Shown piece after piece: positions 20,001 through 31,054 of a stretch of DNA of 64,000 nucleotides. The first letter of the stretch is position 1. Every line of letters starts with the position of its first letter. The DNA comes from Mycolicibacterium litorale (GTDB lineage: Bacteria > Actinomycetota > Actinomycetes > Mycobacteriales > Mycobacteriaceae), in contig NZ_AP023287.1 of the NCBI RefSeq assembly GCF_014218295.1, forward strand, positions 4,092,001-4,156,000, given 5' to 3'. The position numbers and the translations under genes were made by a program. The notes beneath the pieces are model-generated. The model was not told the DNA's origin. It did no database searches and worked only from the letters and a program-made list of their open reading frames with translations.

Positions 20001-20825
20001 GTGGCGGTGATCGACGGCAGCACCCTCGAAGGCGTCTCGGCGACGACGCTGTGGACACTGCACAACCGGGCCGGCGAGGCCAAGCGCTCCGACGGCGTGA
20101 TCCGCGACCCGTGGGCCGTCACGCTGCTCGACGCGATCGAGTACGACTACCTCAAGTTCGGCAAGCCCAACCAGTCGCACGCGTTGCGCGCCCGCGCCTT
20201 CGACATCGCCACCGCCGAGTACCTCACCGCCCACCCGAAGGCCTCGGTGGTGGCGTTGGCCGAAGGGCTGCAGACCAGCCTGTGGCGGCTCGACCGGATG
20301 GGCGTGGCCGACGAACTGACCTGGTACTCAATCGATCTGCCCCCGGTCATGGCGCTGCGTGAACGCTTGCTGCCCGCCGACGAGCGCATCGTCGCGCTGG
20401 CCCAGTCCGCGCTGGACCGCTCGTGGCTGGACCGGGTCGACCCGGCCGACGGCGTGTTCGTCACCGCCGAGGGACTTCTGATGTACCTGGACCCGCAGGA
20501 CGTGACGGACCTGATCGCCGAGTGCGCCGCACGCTTCCCGGGCGGCCGGATGATGTTCGATTCCATTCCGCACTGGCTGAGCCGCCGGACCATGAAGGGC
20601 CTGAAGCTGTCCGACCGCTACGTGACGCCCCCGATGCCGTTCGCGCTGACGGCCGACGAGGGGCTGGCGCTGGCCGACCGGATTCCCGGTGTCGCCGCTG
20701 CCCGCGACATCCCCATGCCGCGCGGCCGCGGACTGTTCAACGCGTTGTTCTGGCCACCGCTGGACCGGGTGCCCCTGCACCGCCGCGGCAGGCCGAGCAT
20801 CACGCTGCTGGAGTTCGCGCCGTGA
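20001..20825 (+). CDS. SAM-dependent methyltransferase, leucine carboxyl methyltransferase (LCM/Omt) family
   Basis: The GTG at 20001 gives 274 residues (the GTG at 20007 is an alternative). Family features are RSDGVIRDPWAVTLLDAIEYDY at the N-terminus, the SAM-side motif VVALAEGLQTSLWRLDR, SIDLPPVMALRERLLP, and TAEGLLMYLDPQDV. The usual GxG of motif I is replaced by AEGL, as in this subfamily. Synteny suggests Rv1153c (omt). The substrate is unknown. It overlaps the DUF1697 gene by 4 bp, and a second copy of the same family follows at 21358. Confidence 0.9.
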   Translation: MAVIDGSTLEGVSATTLWTLHNRAGEAKRSDGVIRDPWAVTLLDAIEYDYLKFGKPNQSHALRARAFDIATAEYLTAHPKASVVALAEGLQTSLWRLDRMGVADELTWYSIDLPPVMALRERLLPADERIVALAQSALDRSWLDRVDPADGVFVTAEGLLMYLDPQDVTDLIAECAARFPGGRMMFDSIPHWLSRRTMKGLKLSDRYVTPPMPFALTADEGLALADRIPGVAAARDIPMPRGRGLFNALFWPPLDRVPLHRRGRPSITLLEFAP

Positions 20826-21361
20826 CGCGCTTCGTGGCCTTCCTGCGCGGGGTCAACGTCGGGGGGGTCAACCTGAAGATGGCCGACGTGGCGGCGGCGT
20901 TCACCGACGCCGGTTTCACCGAGGTGAAGACGATCCTCGCCAGCGGCAACGTGGTGTTGACCAGCGACGCCGACGTCGCGGAGGTGCGCCGCACCGCCGA
21001 ACGGACGCTGCGCGAGCGGTTCGGCTACGACGCCTGGGTGCTGGCCTACGAGGCGGACACCGTGGCGGCCATCTCGGCGGGGTATCCGTTCGAGCGGGAG
21101 GTCGAGGGCCACCACTCCTACGTCACGTTCGTCACCGACGAACAGGTCCTCGACGAACTGGCGAACCTCGCGGGCACCGCCCACCCCGACGAGAAGATCC
21201 GCCGCGGCGAGGGCGTCGTCTACTGGCAGGTCCCGAAGTCCGGGACACTGGACAGCACGATCGGCAAGACGATGGGCAAGAAGCGCTACAAAGCGTCGAC
21301 CACCACCCGCAATCTGCGCACCCTCGACAAGGTGCTGCGTTCGGTAGATTCGGCTGGGTGA
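20822..21361 (+). CDS. DUF1697 protein
   Basis: This 179-residue protein begins TRFVAFLRGVNVGGVNLKMADV, followed by VKTILASGNVVLTS and a C-terminal TIGKTMGKKRYKASTTTRNLRTLDKV. All three are DUF1697 signatures. The family has a two-domain ferredoxin-like fold with no established activity. The GTG start overlaps the preceding methyltransferase stop and its own stop overlaps the next methyltransferase start, both by 4 bp. Translation of the three genes is therefore coupled, which suggests a shared role. Confidence 0.9.
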   Translation: MTRFVAFLRGVNVGGVNLKMADVAAAFTDAGFTEVKTILASGNVVLTSDADVAEVRRTAERTLRERFGYDAWVLAYEADTVAAISAGYPFEREVEGHHSYVTFVTDEQVLDELANLAGTAHPDEKIRRGEGVVYWQVPKSGTLDSTIGKTMGKKRYKASTTTRNLRTLDKVLRSVDSAG

Positions 21362-22200
21362 CGAACACACCGGCCGCCAAGGTGGACGGCAGCGCCCTGA
21401 CCGGGGTTTCGGAGACCGCGCTGCTCACGCTTCTCGTCCGCGCCAACGAGGCGCGCCGCCCCGACGGGCTGGTCGACGACCCGATGGCGATCCGGCTGGT
21501 CGACTCCATCGCGTTCGACTGGGGCAAGTTCGGGCCCAGCCGCCGGCAGGACATGGGCCTGCGGGCCAAGGCTTTCGACACTCAGACCCGCCGCTACCTG
21601 CGCGACCATCCCCGTGCCACCGTGGTGGCGCTCGCCGAGGGTCTGCAGACCAGCTTCTACCGGCTCGACGCCACCGACGAGGTGGGCCACGACTTCCGGT
21701 GGCTGACCGTCGACCTCCCGCCGATCATCGAGCTGCGCCGCAAACTGCTCCCACCGTCGGACCGCGTCGGGGTGTGCGCACAGTCCGCGCTGGACTTCAC
21801 CTGGATGGACTCGGTCGACGACTCCGACGGGGTGTTCATCACCGCGGAGGGACTGCTCATGTATCTGCAGCCCGAGGAGTCGATGTCACTGATCAAGGCG
21901 TGTGCGCAGCGGTTCCCCGGCGGCCGGATGATGTTCGACCTGCCGCCGTCGTGGTTCGCCTGGTGGGCGCGGCACGGGATGCGAACCTCGTTGCGCTACA
22001 AGGTTCCTCCGATGCCGTTCAGCCTCAGTCCGGCCGAGGCCGCCGCCCTGGTCGACACCGTGCCGGGGATCCGGGCCGTGCACGACCTGCCGCTGCCCGA
22101 AGGGCGTGGCCGCATCGCCAACGCGCTGCTGTGGACGGTCCAGCGGCTGCCGGTGTTCGACCCGGTGCGTCCGGTGTGGACGCTGCTGGAGTTCGGCTGA
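21358..22200 (+). CDS. Second LCM-family SAM-dependent methyltransferase
   Basis: This 280-residue paralogue of the 20001 gene shares RPDGLVDDPMAIRLVDSIAFDW, VVALAEGLQTSFYRLDA, TVDLPPIIELRRKLLPP, TAEGLLMYLQPEESM and a matching C-terminus (PVRPVWTLLEFG). The two copies flank DUF1697, so they arose by duplication within the operon or were brought together. The start is the GTG overlapping the DUF1697 stop. Small-molecule O-methylation is inferred; targets are not predictable. Confidence 0.9.
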   Translation: MTNTPAAKVDGSALTGVSETALLTLLVRANEARRPDGLVDDPMAIRLVDSIAFDWGKFGPSRRQDMGLRAKAFDTQTRRYLRDHPRATVVALAEGLQTSFYRLDATDEVGHDFRWLTVDLPPIIELRRKLLPPSDRVGVCAQSALDFTWMDSVDDSDGVFITAEGLLMYLQPEESMSLIKACAQRFPGGRMMFDLPPSWFAWWARHGMRTSLRYKVPPMPFSLSPAEAAALVDTVPGIRAVHDLPLPEGRGRIANALLWTVQRLPVFDPVRPVWTLLEFG

Positions 22201-22210
22201 CCGGCTCGCG

Positions 22211-22576
22211 TCAGTCGAACGCCGACTCGACGTAGCGCAGCGCCTCGGCCTTCTCGATGCCCAGCGCCCTCGCCGCGGAGACGAAGTTCTGGGCGGCGGT
22301 CGCCATCGCGGAGTCGGCGGGGTCGACCCGGGAGACGAAGGTGCCGAAGCGGCCCCGCGTCTCGAGCACACCGGCCGACTCCAGTTCGCGGTAGGCCCGC
22401 GCGACCGTGTTGACCGCCAGGCCCTTCTGCCCGGCCAGCTCACGCACGGTCGGCAGCCGGGTGCCCGGTGACAACCTTCCGTCGCGGACGGCGTCGATGA
22501 TCTGGGTCCGCAGTTGATCGAACAGTGGCCGGGATGCCCGCGCATCGACCGCCAACCACTCCCCCACTTCGGCCAC
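22211..22576 (-). CDS. GntR-family regulator, YtrA-like
   Basis: The GTG at 22576 gives 121 residues. The wHTH reads [21 protein letters not shown], then [41 protein letters not shown]. Only a short helical tail follows, typical of the YtrA subfamily, which lacks a large effector domain. Length and neighbours match Rv1152. It is divergent from the sirtuin gene with 36 bp between starts and may control both. A longer upstream reading frame overlaps the sirtuin and is not used. Confidence 0.9.
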   Translation of the reverse strand: MAEVGEWLAVDARASRPLFDQLRTQIIDAVRDGRLSPGTRLPTVRELAGQKGLAVNTVARAYRELESAGVLETRGRFGTFVSRVDPADSAMATAAQNFVSAARALGIEKAEALRYVESAFD

Positions 22577-22612
22577 GTGACCAGTATCTCCCACACGGGC
22601 TACTTTGGTCAT

Positions 22613-23326
22613 GTGCAGGTGACGGTGCTCAGCGGGGCCGGCATCTCCGCCGAGAGCGGGGTGCCGACGTTCCGTGATGTCGAAACGGGGCTGTGGGCCA
22701 CGGTGGATCCCTACGAGATCTCCAGTGCCGAAGGATGGCGGGCGAACCCCGACAAGGTGTGGGCGTGGTATCTGTGGCGCCACTACATGATGGACGGGGT
22801 GCAACCCAACAACGGCCACCGCGCCGTCGCGGCGTGGCAGGACCACGCCGACGTGCACGTCGTCACCCAGAACGTCGACAACCTGCACGAGCGGGCGGGC
22901 AGCTCGAACGTCTACCACCTGCACGGCAGCCTGTTCGAGTTCCATTGCGACGTCTGCGGTTCGCGATTCGAGGGCACGCTGCCGGAGATGCCCGAACCGG
23001 TCGAGTCGGTGGATCCGCCGCAGTGTCCGTGCGGCGGGCTGATCCGGCCGAACGTGGTGTGGTTCGGCGAGGCGCTGCCCGAGCAGGCCTGGCAGCGTTC
23101 GATGCACGCGGTGCTCACCGCCGACGTGGTGGTCGTGGTGGGCACGTCGTCGATCGTCTACCCCGCGGCGGGCCTGCCCGAGATGGCGCTGTCCCGCGGG
23201 ACCACGGTGATCGAGATCAACCCGGAGCGCACCCCGCTGTCGGACAGTGCCACCGTGTCCCTGCGCGAGACCGCGACGGTCGCGCTGCCCACGCTGTTGC
23301 AGCGGCTGCCCGAACTGCTGCCCTGA
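22613..23326 (+). CDS. cobB: NAD-dependent protein deacylase, class III sirtuin
   Basis: The GTG at 22613 gives 237 residues. NAD-binding [14 protein letters not shown] lies at residues 8-21, TQNVDN at 85-90, and catalytic His104 in YHLHGS. Four Zn-ligand cysteines occur (CDVC and a later CPC pair), then GTSSIVYPA. The Tyr53-x-x-Arg56 pair in the acyl pocket marks class III enzymes, which remove succinyl/malonyl as well as acetyl groups. It regulates acyl-lysine on metabolic enzymes such as acetyl-CoA synthetase. Synteny suggests Rv1151c. Confidence 0.94.
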   Translation: MQVTVLSGAGISAESGVPTFRDVETGLWATVDPYEISSAEGWRANPDKVWAWYLWRHYMMDGVQPNNGHRAVAAWQDHADVHVVTQNVDNLHERAGSSNVYHLHGSLFEFHCDVCGSRFEGTLPEMPEPVESVDPPQCPCGGLIRPNVVWFGEALPEQAWQRSMHAVLTADVVVVVGTSSIVYPAAGLPEMALSRGTTVIEINPERTPLSDSATVSLRETATVALPTLLQRLPELLP

Positions 23327-23327
23327 C

Positions 23328-23966
23328 CTACGGCCGCACCGCGCGGCCCAGCGCCAGTTCGGCCACCGGCAGCTGCGCCCAGGCCGGGAACATCCATTCC
23401 CGGCGGGTGTCCTCGACCCGGAAACCGGCAGCGGTGATCGCCGCCTCGGTGTCGCGGTGGGTGTGGCAGTTGCCGAGCATCCGCGGCCACACCGTCGCGT
23501 CGGCGAACCGCTGCAGCACGGCGCGGGCGCCGGTGCCCGCGATGTGCTCGAGGTAGCGCAGTTCGCCGCCGGGCCGCAGCGTCGAGAACAGTTGGCGCAG
23601 AACGGCCTGCGGGTCGTCGACCGAACACAGCACCAGCGAGCAGACGACCGCGTCGAACGGCTCGGCCGCACCGAACTGTTCGACGCTCTCGGTGCTGACG
23701 GTGACCGGGACCGGGGCGTGCGCCGCCGCGTTACGCGAGTGGGCGGCCAGCCGGCGTTCGGGCTCGACGGCGACGACCTCGGTCACCGTCGGCGGATAGT
23801 GCGCGAAGTTCGTCCCCGTGCCCGCGCCGACCTCGAGGACCCGGCCGCGTAGACCGGCGAGGTTGTCGCTGCGCAGCCGGCGCATCGCCTCGGTCTCGTG
23901 TCCCGACATGGCCGTCCACAGCCGGGCGAAGAACGGGTTGTCGACCTCGGTGCTCATCGCATCCAT
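23328..23966 (-). CDS. Class I SAM-dependent methyltransferase (Rv1147-like)
   Basis: From the ATG at 23966 (or 23957) the protein has about 212 residues. Motif I is [17 protein letters not shown], the acidic end of strand 2 is VVAVEPERR, and later motifs are [13 protein letters not shown] and [12 protein letters not shown]. This is the UbiE/PhpL-like small-molecule group. It starts 7 bp after the stop of the MmpL gene on the same strand, an arrangement also seen in the mmpL13-Rv1147 region. A role in modifying the lipid handled by that transporter is inferred from context. Confidence 0.88.
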   Translation of the reverse strand: MDAMSTEVDNPFFARLWTAMSGHETEAMRRLRSDNLAGLRGRVLEVGAGTGTNFAHYPPTVTEVVAVEPERRLAAHSRNAAAHAPVPVTVSTESVEQFGAAEPFDAVVCSLVLCSVDDPQAVLRQLFSTLRPGGELRYLEHIAGTGARAVLQRFADATVWPRMLGNCHTHRDTEAAITAAGFRVEDTRREWMFPAWAQLPVAELALGRAVRP

Positions 23967-23973
23967 GATCCGC

Positions 23974-26229
23974 TCAGGCCGGGCGCGCCGCCACCGGTTC
24001 GGGGTGCTCACGCGCACCGGATTCGTCGATGCCGATGCGGTCGTGCAGGCGGGCCAGCGGCCGCGGCGCCCACCAGTTCCAGGCGCCCATCAGGTGCATG
24101 AACGCCGGGACCAGCAGCATGCGCACCAGCGTCGCGTCGGCCAGCACCGCGAGTGTGAACCCGACGCCGAACATCCGCATGAACGCCACCTGCGCGGCGA
24201 TCAGCGCGGCGAACGAGATCGTCATCAGCAGCGCCGCGGCGGTGACCACCCGGCCGGTGCGCGCCAGGCCGAGCGCGACGCTGCGATCGTTGTCGGCACG
24301 GGTGCGGCCGGACTTCAGCCAGAACTCCCGGATCCGCGACATCAGGAAGACCTCGTAGTCCATCGACAGGCCGAACGCGATGCAGAACAGCAGCACCGGC
24401 ATGTTGGCGACCAGCGTTCCGGTGGGCGTGGTGCCCAACGCCCCGAGGTGACCCTCCTGGAAGATCCACACCAGCGCGCCGAAGGCCGCCGTCAGCGACA
24501 AGATGTTGAGCACCAACGCTTTCAGCGGAAGCACCACACTTCCGGTGAGCAGGAACAGCAGGACGAAGCTGATCACCGCGATGACGCCGAGCACGAGCGG
24601 CAGCCGGGAGGTGATCGACTCCGAACTGTCGCGGTTGATCTGCGCGTTGCCGGTGAACTCCACGGGTTGCCCACCCGGTGGCGCGACGGCGTGCAGGGCG
24701 TCGAGTTGCCGTTCCGACTCCTCGGAGAACAGGTCGGCGTTGGTCGCCACGGTCAGGTAGGCGCTGCCGTCCTTCAGCCCGGTGGCCGAGGACGGGGGCC
24801 CCACCCGCGCCCCGGCGACGTAGGTGCCGCCCGGCGCGGCGACGCTGAGTACGTCGCCGACCCGGGACAGGTCGGCGGCGTAGCGGTCGATGTCCGACGG
24901 TGTCAGCCCGCTCGCGTCGGGCATGACGACGGTGACGTCGGTGGCGGTGTCGACGGCGAAGTTGGTGCGCAGCTCGTCACCCACCTGCCGCGCTGACGAC
25001 GACGACGGCAGCACGCGGTCGTCGGGGAAGCCCCACTTGATGCCGAGGAACGGTGCGCCGAGCACCAGCAGCAGCGTCACGATCGCCACGCCGACCGGAA
25101 CGGACCGGCGCTGGACGAACGTGGTGCAGCGATACCAGAACGTCTGCTCGACGGCTTTGGGTGCGGGTTCGGGCCGGCCGAGTGCGCGGCGCAGGAGCCG
25201 GCGGACGTCGTAGGCGTCGAGCCGGTCACCGAGCAGTGCGATGGCCGCCGGGGCCACCACGATCGCGGCCGTCGCCGCGAACCCCACGACCGCGATGCCG
25301 GCGTAGGCGAACGATTTGAGGAAGTACATCGGGAACAGCACCATCGTCGCCATCGACAGCGCGACGGTGAGCGCCGAGAACAGCACGGTGCGGCCGGCGG
25401 TCGCCATCGTCGTGAGCAGCGCGCGGTGCCGGTCGGCGCCGTCGGCGAGCTCGTCGCGGTACCGGCTGACGATGAGCAGGGTGTAGTCGATCGCGAGCGC
25501 CAAGCCCATCGCGACCGACAGGTTCAGCGCGAAGATCGACACGTCGGTGACCGTCGTGAGCAGCCGCAGCACCGCCATCGTCCCGACGATCGCGAACAGC
25601 CCGACGGCCACCGGCAGTGCCGCGGCGAGTAGCCCGCCGAACACCCACACCAGCACCACGAAGCTGAGCGGGATGGCGATCAGTTCCATGGTGAGCAGGT
25701 CTTTTTCGGTCTGCCTGTTGATCTCGACGTAGGTCATCGCCTCGCCGCCGGCACGGACCGTCACCCCGTCGCGGTTGTACACCAACCGGTCGGCGAGCGC
25801 CTTCGCGTGCTTCTGCGCGCCGCTCTCGCCGCCGGTGATCCCGGCGATGACGAGCCCGGTCCTGCGATCCTTGCTCAGCAGCGCGGGCGCCGCTTCGCGG
25901 GGTGCGGTCCACGCCGACGTCACGCCGGCGACGTTCGGGTCGGCCTCGAGTTCGGCGGCGATGGCGGTGCCGACCGCGGTGGCCGCCGGACCCTGCGCAC
26001 CGGCGTCGGAGGTGACGGTGATCATCAGGTCCATGTCGCCCTGGTCGAACGTGTCGACGAGGGTCTGGGTGGCGCGGGCCGATTCGGATCCCGGGTCCTG
26101 GAATCCGCCCGCCGACAACGTCTGGCTCACGGGTACGCCGAAGAGACCGGCGGCCACCACCACGAGGGCCGCGACGACGAGGATCCGTTTGGGCGAGGCG
26201 ATCGCCGACCTGGCAATACGTGTCAGCAC
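23974..26229 (-). CDS. MMPL-family RND lipid transporter (MmpL13-like, intact)
   Basis: The GTG at 26229 gives 751 residues. An N-terminal helix (ASPKRILVVAALVVVAAGLFGVPV) is followed by a periplasmic porter domain. Two six-helix MMPL blocks contain the proton-relay Asp-Tyr pairs typical of the family: LALAIDYTLLIVSRYRDE and FGLSMDYEVFLMSRIREFW. Such pumps export lipids or siderophores to the outer envelope. In M. tuberculosis I recall the equivalent as two pieces (mmpL13a/b); here the frame is continuous. The longer frame upstream of 26229 overlaps the divergent DoxX gene and is not used. Confidence 0.92.
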   Translation of the reverse strand: MLTRIARSAIASPKRILVVAALVVVAAGLFGVPVSQTLSAGGFQDPGSESARATQTLVDTFDQGDMDLMITVTSDAGAQGPAATAVGTAIAAELEADPNVAGVTSAWTAPREAAPALLSKDRRTGLVIAGITGGESGAQKHAKALADRLVYNRDGVTVRAGGEAMTYVEINRQTEKDLLTMELIAIPLSFVVLVWVFGGLLAAALPVAVGLFAIVGTMAVLRLLTTVTDVSIFALNLSVAMGLALAIDYTLLIVSRYRDELADGADRHRALLTTMATAGRTVLFSALTVALSMATMVLFPMYFLKSFAYAGIAVVGFAATAAIVVAPAAIALLGDRLDAYDVRRLLRRALGRPEPAPKAVEQTFWYRCTTFVQRRSVPVGVAIVTLLLVLGAPFLGIKWGFPDDRVLPSSSSARQVGDELRTNFAVDTATDVTVVMPDASGLTPSDIDRYAADLSRVGDVLSVAAPGGTYVAGARVGPPSSATGLKDGSAYLTVATNADLFSEESERQLDALHAVAPPGGQPVEFTGNAQINRDSSESITSRLPLVLGVIAVISFVLLFLLTGSVVLPLKALVLNILSLTAAFGALVWIFQEGHLGALGTTPTGTLVANMPVLLFCIAFGLSMDYEVFLMSRIREFWLKSGRTRADNDRSVALGLARTGRVVTAAALLMTISFAALIAAQVAFMRMFGVGFTLAVLADATLVRMLLVPAFMHLMGAWNWWAPRPLARLHDRIGIDESGAREHPEPVAARPA

Positions 26230-26397
26230 GTCCGAGTTCCCTTCGCCCGACCGATTGGCTACTTGTAACCACGAGACCGGCGCGTGAATCTTTCGAAGTC
26301 GTGACGGCGAGTTCCGCGATGAGAACCCGTTCGGCGCCGGGTCTAGACGATCATGGGAATCAGCTCCAAGGTCATCCACAGAAAAGGTCCGGACACC

Positions 26398-26943
26398 ATG
26401 GCCAGCACAGACGTCGAGAGCACCGTCACCGCACCCGCGACGACCACGAGAACCGACATCGCGCTTCTCGTCCTGCGCCTCGGGGTGGGCGCCACCATGC
26501 TGCAGGCCGGCCTGATGAAGGCCGTCGACTTCAGCACCGTCGCCGGATTCATGGAATCGGGCGGGTGGCGGCCGCCCACGCTCGCGGCGTTCATGGTCAC
26601 CGCTGCCGAGACGCTGGGCGGAATCGGTCTGCTGCTGGGTGCGGTGACACCGCTCGCGGCGGTCGCGGTGATCGCCGCGATGATCGACGCCTGGGCGGTC
26701 AACGTGTCGGGCGGGGCGTTCTGGTCCGAGCCGTTCAACGTGCCGTTCCTGGTGGCATTCGGCGCGACGGCGCTGCTCTTCGCGGGGGCCGGCGCGTACT
26801 CGGTCGACGCCCGACTGACCCGTGTGCGCTGGTCGGCGCGGACCGCGGCGATCCTGCTGGGGCTGGCGATCGCGGCCGCGGTAATCACGTGGATCGCCCT
26901 CAACGGGACCAATCCGATTCACGTGACGGCGCCTACTGGCTAG
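26398..26943 (+). CDS. DoxX-family membrane protein
   Basis: This protein has 181 residues from the ATG at 26398 (the ATG at 26353 is an alternative adding 15). Four transmembrane helices carry the DoxX pattern LVLRLGVGATMLQAGLMKAVDF, then ETLGGIGLLLGAVTPLAAVAVIAAMIDA. The mycobacterial DoxX relative works with SodA and a thiosulfate sulfurtransferase in oxidative stress, but most paralogues are uncharacterised. It is divergent from the MmpL gene. Confidence 0.85.
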   Translation: MASTDVESTVTAPATTTRTDIALLVLRLGVGATMLQAGLMKAVDFSTVAGFMESGGWRPPTLAAFMVTAAETLGGIGLLLGAVTPLAAVAVIAAMIDAWAVNVSGGAFWSEPFNVPFLVAFGATALLFAGAGAYSVDARLTRVRWSARTAAILLGLAIAAAVITWIALNGTNPIHVTAPTG

Positions 26944-26946
26944 AAA

Positions 26947-26962
26947 CCTACCCAAAAGTAGG
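26947..26962 (+). terminator. Weak hairpin after the DoxX gene
   Basis: CCTAC-CCAAAA-GTAGG forms a 5-bp stem 4 bp after the stop. It is weak and reported only because it immediately follows the gene. Confidence 0.3.
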
Positions 26963-27002
26963 ATTGCCACCATTTTCCGAATCGTGACTCAACGATTCCT
27001 TA

Positions 27003-27158
27003 ATGGTGACTCATACGCTCATTGGCATGTGGATCGACGACACCAGTGCCGATGTCATCAAGGTTGATTTCGAGGCCCTCTACCACGGCGATTTCCTCGT
27101 CGAGGGGGACACCTCCGAGCAGCTCGACGACTGGACGCCGCTCGCCCAAGCGGGGTGA
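27003..27158 (+). CDS. Small acidic protein, 43-51 aa, unrecognised
   Basis: ATG at 27003 (51 aa, MVTHTLIGMWIDDTS) or in-frame ATG at 27027 (43 aa, MWIDDTSADVIKVDFEAL) opens a short frame ending at 27158. Third codon positions are strongly GC-biased after the second ATG. A perfect 12-bp hairpin begins on the base after the stop. The product is acidic, with many Asp/Glu and three Trp/Tyr, and no cysteine. I do not recognise it. Codon bias plus the exactly placed terminator argue that it is real. Confidence 0.55.
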   Translation: MVTHTLIGMWIDDTSADVIKVDFEALYHGDFLVEGDTSEQLDDWTPLAQAG

Positions 27159-27186
27159 ACACGCGCGCCCCTGAGGGCGCGCGTGT
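27159..27186. terminator. Perfect 12-bp hairpin after the small acidic gene
   Basis: ACACGCGCGCCC-CTGA-GGGCGCGCGTGT is a perfect stem with a tetraloop starting one base after the TGA at 27158. It lies before the convergent nitronate monooxygenase stop at 27233. Confidence 0.8.
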
Positions 27187-27232
27187 CCATCAGCCGTTTG
27201 CTGCCCCTTGCGCGGTCAACTGATGCGCCGCG

Positions 27233-28991
<1,759 letters not shown>

Positions 28992-29044
28992 TCGCACATA
29001 CCTTTCTGTTGGTTGAGGTCGACCGTTCGAATCAGACCTCGGGA

Positions 29045-30136
29045 TCAAACCCAGTCGTTGAGGACCGCTTCGGTGTCGGCTCCGGGCGGGCCGGGCGGCG
29101 TCGGCGTCGCCGTCGTGGTCCGGGAGAACCGCGGGGCCGGCGCCGGGAACAGGAAGTCACCCTCGCGGTAGAAGGTGTCGCGTTCGGTGTTGTGGGGTTC
29201 GCTCTCGACCTCCCCGAAGGACAGCACCGGCGTGCAGCAGGCGTCGCTGCCGGCGAAGACCTTCGTCCAGTGGTCGCGGTCGTGTTCGGCGAACGCCTTG
29301 GTGAGCACGGCGCGCAGTTCGGGCCAACGGCTCATGTCGTTCTGGTCGGGCAGCTCGGCGGGATCGAGCCCGAGCTTGTCGAGCAGTTCGGCGTAGAACT
29401 GCGGTTCGATCGCCCCGACGGCGACGTACTTGCCGTCCGACGTCTCGTAGGTGTCGTAGTAGGGCGCACCGGTGTCGAGCATGTTGACCCCGCGCTCGTC
29501 GGACCACATGCCCATCGCACGGAAGGCCCACATCATCTGTGCCAGCACGCTCGACCCGTCGACCATCGCGGCGTCGACTACCTGACCCTTGCCGGAGCGC
29601 TCGCGCTCCCACAGCGCGGCGAGGATGCCGACGAGCAGGAACATCGACCCGCCGCCGAAGTCGCCCGCCAGGTTCAGCGGCGGGACCGGACGCTCGCCCG
29701 CACGACCGACGGCGTGCAGCACACCGTTGAGCGAGATGTAGTTGATGTCGTGGCCGGCCTGCTGGCTGCGTGGGCCGGTCTGGCCCCAGCCGGTCATGCG
29801 GCCGTAGATGAGCCGTTCGTTGACCTTCGCGCAGTCCTCGGGGCCGAGCCCGAGACGCTCGGTGACGCCGGGACGGAAACCCTCGATGAGGACGTCGGCC
29901 TTGGCGATCAACCGCAGCACCAGCTCGCGGCCCTCGTCGGTCTTGAGGTTGGCGCCGACGGATCGCCGGTTGCGCAACAGCTGGTCACGGCCCTTGGCGG
30001 GGATGCCGGGTCCCTTCCCGGGCCGTTCGATGCGGACCACGTCCGCCCCCAGATCGCCGAGGATCATCGCCGCGTGCGGACCGGGGCCGATACCGGCCAA
30101 TTCCACGACGCGCAGTCCCTGCAGTGGTCCCGCCAT
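29045..30136 (-). CDS. mcr: Alpha-methylacyl-CoA racemase
   Basis: This 363-residue family III CoA-transferase fold protein shows the racemase catalytic residues described for M. tuberculosis MCR, shifted by three: His129 (AGHDINY), Asp159 (NLAGDFGG) and Glu244 (GAIEPQFY). MCR interconverts 2R- and 2S-methylacyl-CoA so that methyl-branched fatty acids and sterol side chains can enter beta-oxidation. It is first in the mcr-SDR-NMO set. A divergent promoter region of 99 bp separates it from the crotonase at 30236. Confidence 0.93.
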   Translation of the reverse strand: MAGPLQGLRVVELAGIGPGPHAAMILGDLGADVVRIERPGKGPGIPAKGRDQLLRNRRSVGANLKTDEGRELVLRLIAKADVLIEGFRPGVTERLGLGPEDCAKVNERLIYGRMTGWGQTGPRSQQAGHDINYISLNGVLHAVGRAGERPVPPLNLAGDFGGGSMFLLVGILAALWERERSGKGQVVDAAMVDGSSVLAQMMWAFRAMGMWSDERGVNMLDTGAPYYDTYETSDGKYVAVGAIEPQFYAELLDKLGLDPAELPDQNDMSRWPELRAVLTKAFAEHDRDHWTKVFAGSDACCTPVLSFGEVESEPHNTERDTFYREGDFLFPAPAPRFSRTTTATPTPPGPPGADTEAVLNDWV

Positions 30137-30158
30137 TTCTACCGCCCCTTCGGAGTAG

Positions 30159-30187
30159 TTGACCGCGACATAGCTTACTTATATAAC
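30159..30187 (+). promoter_or_regulatory. SigA-type promoter for the crotonase gene
   Basis: TTGACC (30159-30164), 17-bp spacer, TATAAC (30182-30187). The expected start near 30194 gives a 5' leader of about 42 nt before the ATG at 30236. Both hexamers are close to the mycobacterial housekeeping consensus. Confidence 0.6.
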
Positions 30188-30235
30188 CTTCTCGACCGGC
30201 CACGGGCCATAGCCCACTCATGCGAAGGTGTAGCC

Positions 30236-31054
30236 ATGACGACCACCGACTCCGGAACCGGCACATACGTGAGCATCGACGACCTCATCGTCGCACTCGA
30301 CGACGGGGTGCTGTCGGTGACGCTGAATCGGCCCGACAGCCTGAACTCGCTGACCGCGGAGATGCTGACCGGGATCGCGGATGCGCTGGAGCAGGCCGCG
30401 GGCGATCCGGCGGTGAAGGTGGTGCGACTCGGCGGTGCGGGACGCGGCTTCAGCTCGGGCGCGGGGATCAGCGAAGAGGACCAGGCCAAGAAGTCGGAGA
30501 TCGGGATCAACGCCGTGCTCGATGCGGCCAACCGCGCAGTGCGGGCGATCGTCGCGCTGCCGAAGCCGGTGGTGGCGGTGGTACAGGGGCCGGCGGCCGG
30601 GGTGGGCGCCTCGCTGGCGTTGGCTTCCGACGTCGTATTGGCTTCGGAGAGAGCGTTTTTCATGCTGGCCTTCACCAAGATCGGGTTGATGCCCGACGGT
30701 GGCGCGTCGGCGCTGTTCGCCGCGGCGGTCGGGCGTATCCGGGCGATGCGCATGGCGCTGCTGGCGGAGCGGATCTCGGCGGCGGAGGCGTTCGACTGGG
30801 GCCTGGTCACCGCGCTGCATCCGGCCGACCAGTTCGAGGCCGAGGTCGACAAGGTCCTCGCCGTGCTGAAGTCGGGGCCGGCGGTGGCGTTGCGAAAGAC
30901 CAAGCGGGCGATCAACGCGGCGACGCTCACCGAGCTGGAAGGTGCGTTGGAACGCGAGACCGAGGGGCAGTTGCAGTTGCTGGCGTCGCACGACTTCCGG
31001 GAGGGCACCCGCGCTTTCCAGGAACGCCGTGAGGCCGACTTCACCGATCACTGA
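30236..31054 (+). CDS. Enoyl-CoA hydratase/isomerase family protein lacking both hydratase glutamates
   Basis: This 272-residue crotonase has the oxyanion-hole segments GRGFSSGAGISE and GPAAGVGASLALASD. The two catalytic glutamates of classical hydratases are replaced: Ser in GASLAL and Lys in AFTKIGL. A PDGG aspartate follows, as in isomerase-type members such as PaaG. The protein is therefore more likely an enoyl-CoA isomerase or related enzyme than a hydratase. It is divergent from mcr, in the echA10/echA11 position I recall, and has its own SigA-type promoter. Confidence 0.88.
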   Translation: MTTTDSGTGTYVSIDDLIVALDDGVLSVTLNRPDSLNSLTAEMLTGIADALEQAAGDPAVKVVRLGGAGRGFSSGAGISEEDQAKKSEIGINAVLDAANRAVRAIVALPKPVVAVVQGPAAGVGASLALASDVVLASERAFFMLAFTKIGLMPDGGASALFAAAVGRIRAMRMALLAERISAAEAFDWGLVTALHPADQFEAEVDKVLAVLKSGPAVALRKTKRAINAATLTELEGALERETEGQLQLLASHDFREGTRAFQERREADFTDH

